Assembly: GCA_018806985.1 (NCBI GenBank)
Contig: JADANN010000468.1
Location: forward strand, 434,001-498,000
DNA length: 64,000 bases
Origin: Angiostrongylus vasorum
Lineage: Eukaryota > Nematoda > Chromadorea > Rhabditida > Metastrongylidae
Reading direction: 5' to 3'
Positions 56,606-64,000 of this stretch are shown in pieces (position 1 is the first letter of the stretch; each line of letters opens with the position of its first letter). The translations under genes were made by a program, and so were the position numbers. The notes beneath the pieces are model-generated. The model was not told the origin of the DNA. It was given only the letters and a program-made list of their open reading frames with translations, and made no database searches.

Positions 56606-58534
56606 TTCTATCGTTCATAGGTTATTCTATGAAAACATGATCATCGTTAGCTTGACATTAACGCCCTGCATAGAGATAATTCCATCATTTTGTTAGTAAA
56701 ATCAAGTCTGTATCGATTTGGAATTAGACAACGAGCGAGGAGCAAGTGGTGAGCTAAAGGTTTTTGTGCCGTGCCGTCAAGGTGACGACGTTCTTACGAT
56801 CATTCACTTCGGATTAATCGTAGAAGAAAAAAGGAAGAAGGAGCGCCAACTCAGATTCTGGGAATTTTTTCGCCGTTTCTGGTTTTAATGGAGCAAATTG
56901 TTCTGGTTTTGTGGTGGAGCGTTGGTGACTTCGACATTTTTTCTTAACCTTCAGTCTACTGTGTCCAACTTATGAGTTTTATGTAAATGGAAATCGTATG
57001 CCAACTAATTGGCGATAGAAACTCATTCGCTTCACTCTCAAATTAGCCACGCTACAGTACTTCATAATGATCTGTTCTTTCACTAGGCTTTGGAGGCTTT
57101 CCGAATCGGGCAAAGACCGGTAGTGAGAGCGGAAGAGAGTAAAGGCTATCGCGTACTGATGGTTGAATAGCTTTAGGAGCAAATTAAGGCTTATCTTTGA
57201 ACTTTTTTCACGAAAATTTGCTGTGGCTTCTTCGGAGAGCTATAAAGTTCGGAGTGTTTTAGTTGAGAAAAGTATGTGGATTGGGATTTTCTTATAAAGT
57301 CGCCGTCCCACTTCAGTGGCTGTTCTCCAATATGTGATTGGGGGAAGCGGCTACGGCAAACAGTGAAAAGTTCGCGTTTTGTGAAAGGTTTCGAAGATCG
57401 CTCTATGTTCGGATGAAATCCTGCCAAGAGATTATTTTAGTTAAGAAAGCCACGTTTAGAATTTCCTTGGAGAAATTTGTTGTAGTCTTCTATCACTTAT
57501 AGTGAAGTAATGCTGATGTACACAACACATCCATAGAAGAGAAACGTCAACGATGATGAAATAGTGCGGTAATATAGAACCAACCGCATTCGGAGCTACG
57601 ATTCAACGATTTTTTCTTCTTTTTTTTTCGTCGTCTGCAGCGAGATGGTTTGTTCACTTTTTTCTCGTTTCAATAGACTCGGCTCGGCTCAGCTTGGCTC
57701 GTCGTCGAAATGACATTCGACCTTGTATTTAATTGGCAGAGCGCCGAAACCCATGAAAGTACACGTTGCATGTGGCTGCAGTCATTATTTATTTCTCGTC
57801 GTTTCGTCTGGATAATCGCTTAGTTCCGAAAAACTGGCCTAGAATGTTCGGAGAACGCAAGCGAAACAAAACATCATGCAAATGGACGTCGTGAGTGCAA
57901 AATGAGGAGAGGGCGTCGGCCAATAGCTTCCGTCGCCCCTCGCTTCCCATTCCCTTCACCTATCCGCTGCATTTCAGCAACGAAGAGCAGGGCTTACTGG
58001 TAATAGACGCTTCGCCATGAATTTTAACGATGCACTTTCTCGTGTTCTTGTTTGTTTTTTCTCTTTAGAGGTCCTGACACAATTTCTATGAATCATGGAG
58101 AATCTGATAAAAAATGAAAAAAACGAAGAAAAACGAGTGATGAAGCGCCTTATTTACTTCTGTTTAGAATCTTTTTTCCCCATCCAACTTATTACAGCGG
58201 GAAAAATCTGTCAAAATGTTTAACTTAATCATTGTTTGCTAGATTTTTTAGATAGAACGATTCCCATACATCGACCGGTTATATGGATTTAAAAAGTCAT
58301 TAAATCATTATTTTACGGGTTTTTCGTACCTTTCTCTTCTTTTTCCTACCTTTCTAAAGACGTTATTGTACGCCTTATCATGCCAGCAATATTTGTGGTT
58401 TGTTCGAGTTCTTATCATCTAGATTGTCAGTTTGCTTCACGTCCCTACTATCAGTTGAGCTGCTAGTCGTCAGGGAGACCGCTTTTCTTCTTTGGTGAGT
58501 CCACGTTGGCTCTATCCCAAACCAATTTCATCTA
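56606..58534. other. No gene confirmed; two minus-strand ORFs
   Basis: Minus ORFs at 57191-57427 (78 codons, with 'PLKWDGDFIRKSQSTYF') and 56979-57182 (67 codons, 'SLPDSESLQSLVKEQII') have protein-like composition, and the first follows an acceptor-like CTCTTGGCAG. No donor or family was found, so a decayed mobile element or an exon is possible. Confidence 0.35.
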
Positions 58535-58905
58535 CGAAGAGATGGAGCGAGAGCAGAGGCGACGGCGGTGCAGGAGTGTTCGCTGTCTCTTGCAATAGCG
58601 TAAAGGGCAATTTGGGTACGGCCTCCACCTATCCAGCGAGTTCTGAAAGTAATCCTCTTGTAGAAGTTTACTAAAACCGTTAAGATTATTTGTCCAGTTC
58701 ATCCAACAATTGAATATTTTCGACGTATAGAGGAGAGTAGAGGCGACGCTGGTGCAGAAGATGATGGACGTCTCTCGCAACAGCGTAAAGTGCAATTTGA
58801 ATGCAGCCCTAGTTATGTGGCTAGTTCTTAAAGGAATTTTCAGTTAAAAGATTGCTGAAACCACTAAGGTTATTTATTCAATTCATTTGACAGTGGAATC
58901 CTTTA
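58535..58905. repeat. Direct tandem duplication, 184-bp period
   Basis: Copy 1 (58535-58718) and copy 2 (58719-58905) share 'agaggcgacg(g/c)(c/t)ggtgcag', 'tctctcgcaacagcgtaaag'-type and 'gattatttgtccagttcat'-type blocks with about 25% divergence by eye. Short ORFs cross it; no coding signal. Confidence 0.8.
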
Positions 58906-59377
58906 GAGATATAGCGTAAGACAGTTCACCACAAGTGTTCCTCCAGAGAAACAAACGCTTTCAAAGTAGGTACGAACATAGTCACAATATTCAAATAGGT
59001 AACGACGGAAGTACAACGAGTATGATTTGTCCTTGGTTTTCATGTATGGGAAAGAGTTCGATAGACACTGATATGGGCTGAGCGGGCGCCAATTTCGTCG
59101 ATACAGTTGAGTAGCATGTGCGGTTTTTCAATGATTCTATTGATTTTCTACTAGTGGCCTTTAAAATATCCAGGAAACTTTTCTGGGAATAGCAAAATTT
59201 TCGACAACTAGATACGTGTGACTTTCCAAAATTTATTTCATAGTTAGAAGTTCTCCTTGCTCTTCATGGCTTTTGCGTGTCCAACATCTGGCTATAAAAA
59301 TGTCCATTTGTTTAGATTTCATTCCTTCACAATAGAACCATAATTATTGATTGATTGGTTGTTTTTCTCACTGTTAG

Positions 59378-59484
59378 GATGTCATTATTGTTTAGATTGT
59401 GTCTTTGAGCACCATTTTCCTTTCGCATACTTTACCTGTATGACGTGTCAGCATCGAACAGAGTTACTGTATGAAAACGTTAGG
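59378..59484 (+). CDS. Candidate internal exon, RING-finger-like
   Basis: Bounded by an acceptor ('ttctcactgttag') and a donor (AACGTTAGG|GTACGA). In the open frame it encodes 'GCHYCLDCVFEHHFPFAYF' followed by 'TCMTCQHRTELLYENVR'. His and Cys spacing (C-H-x-C-x2-C then C-x2-C) resembles the second half of a RING zinc finger. One residue seems missing between His and the next Cys compared with the usual C-x-H-x2-C. The exon carrying the first CxxC pair was not found upstream, nor any later exon. It could be part of a ubiquitin ligase gene or a relic. Confidence 0.35.
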
Positions 59485-59492
59485 GTACGATC

Positions 59493-59738
59493 TCATGACA
59501 CATTGTTGTTTTGTACTATCATTTGTTTAAGCGCTTGACGGAATTGTGCTGATGACGAAAAACGATGTCCTTCGTTTCCCGTTTTACGTTCAAAGTTCAA
59601 TCCAGGGCTGAAAAACGCTTCCTCGTCGAAAAATACTGCCTCGTTCGAGGCCAGTTGTTGCGATATTCCGAGCGCAAAAAGATATAGAGCAAAGACTAGT
59701 CGTAGGATTGCATTATTCAGTACGTCCACTCTATTCAT
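59493..59738 (-). CDS. Small ORF with signal peptide, unknown
   Basis: An 81-residue minus-strand frame starts MNRVDVLNN and continues into a hydrophobic signal-like segment (about residues 10-27, 'AILRLVFALYLFALGIS') and an acidic/aromatic stretch ('FFDEEAFFSPGLNFERKTG'). It could be a secreted peptide precursor or a first exon. No family match and no neighbouring exons; chance cannot be excluded. Confidence 0.3.
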   Translation of the reverse strand: MNRVDVLNNAILRLVFALYLFALGISQQLASNEAVFFDEEAFFSPGLNFERKTGNEGHRFSSSAQFRQALKQMIVQNNNVS

Positions 59739-62471
59739 ACAGCATTAATTTCGAGGGAATAGCCGGCTATATTAAGCTGCTATATATCCTAGGCGATTTA
59801 GTTCGCTACACACAGGCTTCCGTCGTGATATTAGCCTTTCGATTCATTCCGTTCATCTGTATTGTCTATATCACACCTGAAATCTCGTTAACACTTAGCG
59901 TCCGACGTGAGTTCTTTTCCACTCATGCTGTCTGAGAATAATAGCCGCCTTCAAGTTTAAATCAACATGTCTCAGCGCGAAGTGAATTTTACTAATTGTG
60001 ATAAAAAGCGTTACAATCTAGGAATCTTTGCCTGCAGGATAAAATTTTGTTCCAGAATCCAACAAACGCATTTTCGGCCCTTTTTTTCCGTGAAGCATCA
60101 TATTTCGAAAATGAAAGCAATTGAACACGCAGCATTTCGTGCATTAAAATGCGATGACGTCACCAAATGCGTTGTTGATGTGTTTTGGAATTTTGTAGAT
60201 CTATACTTCGTCTTTATTTCTTTGGAAAATTTTGATACTTAACACTTTTAAGAAATCGGATAACAGTTTTAACGGACCATACTTACTTTTGAATGGATAG
60301 AATAAGGTATCTTTTCTAATACAATCACATTTTCATCCCGTCGGATATTCTGGTTACCGAGAAAATATCGGCATTGTAGTGAAAAACCAGCTTCGGACTC
60401 TAAGTATTAGTCATTAAATGAATCAGGAAAGCACTAAGAAATTCTCTGCTAGTCGTATTGTCCCTCCCTCGCCATAACTTTTCGTTGAACTCCGCACGCT
60501 CGAAACATTCAAGGCCATCACGGTTTCCACGGTTTCCTTACGGAACTATTCATTTTTATTGCTTTTGGCAAGCGTGTAACCAACTCACCTGACCCATGGA
60601 CCCTTGTAGCTTACTGAGCTCTGCTGGTGTAGACGTGGCTACCTATTGAAGGCGATCAAGATCCGTTATCTAGATACTTTCCAGCCACTTAATTTGAGTT
60701 TTTTTCACCCGAATGCACGTAGCGAATACACTTGACATACATAACTACACGTGACATACACACATGCATTAATATGAATACGTACGTATTGACAATACAA
60801 GCCATTTGGGTCCAGAGGACGCAGAGATTGTATCCTTTGAATCCACATACGTCTCAGGGCAAATACACAACTACTTTTGGTTTTTGAACTCTCCGTCGGA
60901 CACCATGGGAAGCGGTATCTCGACTTACGACGGACCGGTCCATGATTCCTCGCATTAGGGAAATCTTTGATTCAATTGTTGGGGTAGACACTATGGTTCT
61001 ACTTCAACAATGTACTTCCTAAGCTACTTTATTGATAGTGGTTCAGTTTTTCGTACGATTAAACCATATAACTTAACATTCACATGGTGACATAACTGTT
61101 GTTGAGAAGAAACACTTCATATCCGGAATGGGAGAAGTTGATCGAAATATGTATTTTTAACTTTCGTAATTTCAAAAACTCTGACAAAGTTTTTTTTTCC
61201 ACTTCAAACGAAGTTTACTGTGAAAATGTGGTGGTGTGGGAGTTAAAGATCAGCCGTGGAATACGATGATTTGTTTATGAAGTCACTGAGAGGGAAGAAA
61301 CATGGGAATGAGAGAAATGGGGAACAACCGAAGTGCGTTTCGTTTTGTAATCTTTGATTTTCAGTTTGCTTCAGAGTAGTGGAACTCTGTGTAAAGCAGC
61401 TTCAGGCTTTCCTAGCGCCTTTTTATTTTCGATCAACTCCCGCATGCCTTGAAAGAATTTTTTCTTTCAACTAGTAAGGTGTATAAAACCTACAAACTAG
61501 CTCTAGCTTACGAGTTCCCGCCTTATTGCTGAATTCTTTGTCATATTCTCTTTTCCACCATTGGGGTACTGTTAGTGCTAGTCGAAGGTTATCATCACTT
61601 AAGTGAATATCTTGTTTCCCTCAAAATCTTCCCTTACGGTGGAAAATAAAGCGACGTGAAAGTGATGCAGTCGACAAAAAATGGGCGGTACGTTTGCGTT
61701 GGTGCGTCGGCAAGGCCATGGACGTTACTTCCTCATGGAAAATCTCTGAATTCACGGTGACACTTGCTCTTGCGTAGAAGTATTGTGTACAGTTTTGTTG
61801 TACAGTTAGTTCAACGAGCTCAGCACATGTCGTTTTCAATGAGAAATCCATTTTTCATCTCACTGTAACTGATAAGGAGGGATCCATCACCAACGCCTGT
61901 CTTACGTCACGTGCCGGTGGTTCATTAGCAATGTGGCTGAATAGAAAAGAAGTTGTGCTGTGGTTTTTCTCGGAAGTCAGCAGTTCCAGGAGACTATTGG
62001 AGTGGAAGAATTAATGTTCAACTGTGTGATCGTTCCATCATGAGTTTCATTTGATGTGTTCACTGTCATCTACAAACTTGTCTCGTCAGTAGATACACTT
62101 TTCCTTTCATCTAATACGTAGTAATGATATTACCCTGGTATTAACTCTCTTGAATTATGTTTTTTCTACTTTTTGTAATAAGTTTAATGGCTATTGAACT
62201 GTGAAAGCAAGTGTTCTGCTTGTGTCCGAAACGCTCTCAGTTATTGCATTTACTACGAAACGTCATCTGTTACATCACAACATTGTAACAATGTATTGAT
62301 TAGCAAAGTAAGGGAGGAACGCTTTAGGAACGGAAAAGCATGGTAATAAGGATAGAAAATTTCGCTGTTGCTTAGCTTAATTAAAAGAGATTCGGACCGT
62401 CGCTGCATTTAACGAATTAAGAGTAATCATGGAAATGTTTTGGTCGCTTTCTGTTCCGTTGAACTTACTTC
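59739..62471. other. No gene recognised
   Basis: 2.7 kb with ORFs of 75-91 codons (59708-59935, 59967-60242, and 61621-61851 on the minus strand). None has motifs or splice partners. No named repeats. Confidence 0.45.
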
Positions 62472-62657
62472 GACACTTGGATACTTGTATGACCTGTCAT
62501 CGCTGGTTGTGCGGGCCCCCAGCGTTAAATCTCCAAGGAGATTTGCTGGTTTAGCCACTGTAGTTCCTTGGAAACCCGAGGTCAGTCTGACCAATGTCTG
62601 CCCCAGGTCGTCACCACAACAGGCATTCGCAACCGTTGTGGATCCGTTGAACTACAG
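62472..62657 (-). repeat. Family B repeat, tail half
   Basis: Minus-strand fragment: 'acacttggatacttgtatga' tail, 'ttgtgcgggcccccagcgtt', ending near 'gttgtggatcc'. Head half absent. Confidence 0.88.
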
Positions 62658-63045
62658 TTAAAAAGTGTCAGTGGTGTCAATGTCAAGGAAGAATGTTGAG
62701 CAGCATTTGAACTGGTCATATTCAGTGTGTGATAATTTCACGAATAAAAGCTGGAGTGCGTCGCAATAATTCTTAAGCTTGAGATTTTCTGTTTAGAACT
62801 GTCGCCGTCGTTAACGTTTCACTCATCTATATACTATAGTTTTTTCTCCTCCACCTTAGTCCACTTTTTCCTGTCTGTCATACCATTGCTTTGAATAGCG
62901 TTGCCTTCGTCGTCGACGTCAGAGCTGATAAGAAAATAACACGACACTTTGCCACATTTACATCACACACACCCACCCATTGCCTACTTTCGCTGCTGAA
63001 AGCTTATTATAGAGAATATCTGTATTTGGAAGGTATAAAAACCCC
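62658..63045. other. No gene recognised
   Basis: AT-rich, nothing supported. Confidence 0.5.
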
Positions 63046-63140
63046 AGAGAGATGGAAGGCCTGGTAAGCGCTGGACACGGGACCAAACCCATGTTTATTG
63101 CAGGACACCTCTAACCACTGCGCAATACATGCCTTGGGGG
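63046..63140 (-). repeat. Family A SINE head fragment
   Basis: Minus-strand: 'agagatggaaggcctggtaa', B-box side 'cgggaccaaacccatg', A-box side 'cctctaaccactgcgcaata'. Confidence 0.85.
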
Positions 63141-63840
63141 GCATAACATAATGTCCGAACGAAATTCCGTAGTGTTGTGAGTATATGTTAATATGAGACC
63201 ACCTCTAAAGAAACAAAAGGGTTACTTGATGATTAATTGATGATTTGATGAATTGTTTGTATTCTTAGATCGTCCATCTTCATATGTCGTGTCGGTCCTA
63301 ACACTTCAGTTCGTTCTGTATTCTTGCAACTTCCAGCTGCAATGATGATCGAACTCGTCTATGGCTTCGACTACAGCTTGAAGCTCTGTTATCTTCTCTT
63401 TCGTTGATTACTAGTCGGGGTGTGATTCTCCGTGGAAACCCGAGATATCCAGAGTGTTCCCAGGGCGTCACCATAGGCAGTTGCTGGCCATTTGCTACCT
63501 CACGAGGATACACTGAATCCACCAGCGATTACTCGACCGACGACTGCTCCAGGCGGTCGATGTAACATTCCCATTCTCCATTTGACGTTTATTGTGGAAA
63601 AATTTCGTTAGAAATTAGAATATCATGGGTGCAGGTCTAACGGTTCGGGTGAGAATAGGATTAGTTGTCGATGAGTTTTATTGCACCTGTTCTATGTGTA
63701 ATGTGAATGGTCTTGGAAAAATTTAGTGAAAAATCTGCAAATATCTTATTTTTGTTATAAAGCTACGTGTAGCCAATGATAAATGCTAACCATTGAAATT
63801 CTTGACGTTCGTAAATAGTTAGAAACTTCCTGAAAAGTTA
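63141..63840. other. No gene recognised
   Basis: A 74-codon minus ORF (63298-63522) without family. Nothing else. Confidence 0.45.
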
Positions 63841-64000
63841 AAATAATAAAGAATAAAGCTCTCGGCGTTGATCAATCCCTGAGAGATGCCCCCATGCATT
63901 CGACGTCATTAAGCATCGTTTGGATGTGATTGAATGCTTGTCTGACCTTTACAATGACTCGCAGTGGCTTACCGATGTACCAAGCCAGTGCTGCTATCCT
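63841..64000 (-). repeat. Family A SINE, cut by window end
   Basis: Minus-strand 3' half ('ctctcggcgttgatcaatcc' to 'ccagtgctgctatcct'), close to consensus. It continues beyond the window. Confidence 0.92.

Overview
This window looks like nuclear DNA of a nematode, most likely a repeat-rich parasitic species of the hookworm/strongylid kind. The coding exons are short, the splice acceptors are of the nematode TTTTCAG type, the introns are bloated by repeats, and most of the DNA is non-coding. The taxon is an inference from gene style and repeat content; no marker gene is present.

Three conserved genes could be assembled exon by exon. (1) TRMT6 (Trm6/Gcd10), the non-catalytic subunit of the tRNA m1A58 methyltransferase, lies on the minus strand in 11 exons (22308 down to 13069, 442 residues). 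(2) TM9SF4, a nine-pass endosomal/Golgi protein, lies on the plus strand in 13 exons (23371 to 31530, 623 residues). These two are head to head, about 1.06 kb apart. (3) A DNAJC22/Wurst-like TM2-domain multipass protein follows on the plus strand (about 33027 to 36820). Its C-terminal segment shows no HPD J-domain triplet, and its seventh-exon region is unresolved. Three weaker candidates are a secreted-type first exon (51076-51234), a RING-like exon (59378-59484) and a minus-strand ORF with a signal peptide (59493-59738).

The rest is dominated by dispersed repeats, named here by letter. Family A is a tRNA-derived SINE of about 270 bp, with about 18 copies. Family B is a repeat of about 375 bp whose 3' tail matches the 3' end of an RTE-type LINE in the same window. 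Family C has a tRNA-like head and a conserved tail and occurs mostly as inverted pairs, one forming a nearly unspaced palindrome (54130-54340). There are also decayed RTE-type LINEs (3040, 8205, 43262), one Penelope-like element (37190-38930) with RT and GIY-YIG remnants, several terminal-repeat fragments related to it, and one MITE.

The most interesting signal is a hammerhead-ribozyme-like core just after the Penelope-like reading frame (38828-38868). It recurs, more or less decayed, at 19.3, 40.4, 45.8, 46.2, 48.7, 49.2, 51.3 and 55.7 kb. A second is a three-level nest inside a TM9SF4 intron: a MITE inside a SINE inside a family B element, next to a threonine tRNA pseudogene. From about 39 kb to the end there is no confidently identified conserved gene.
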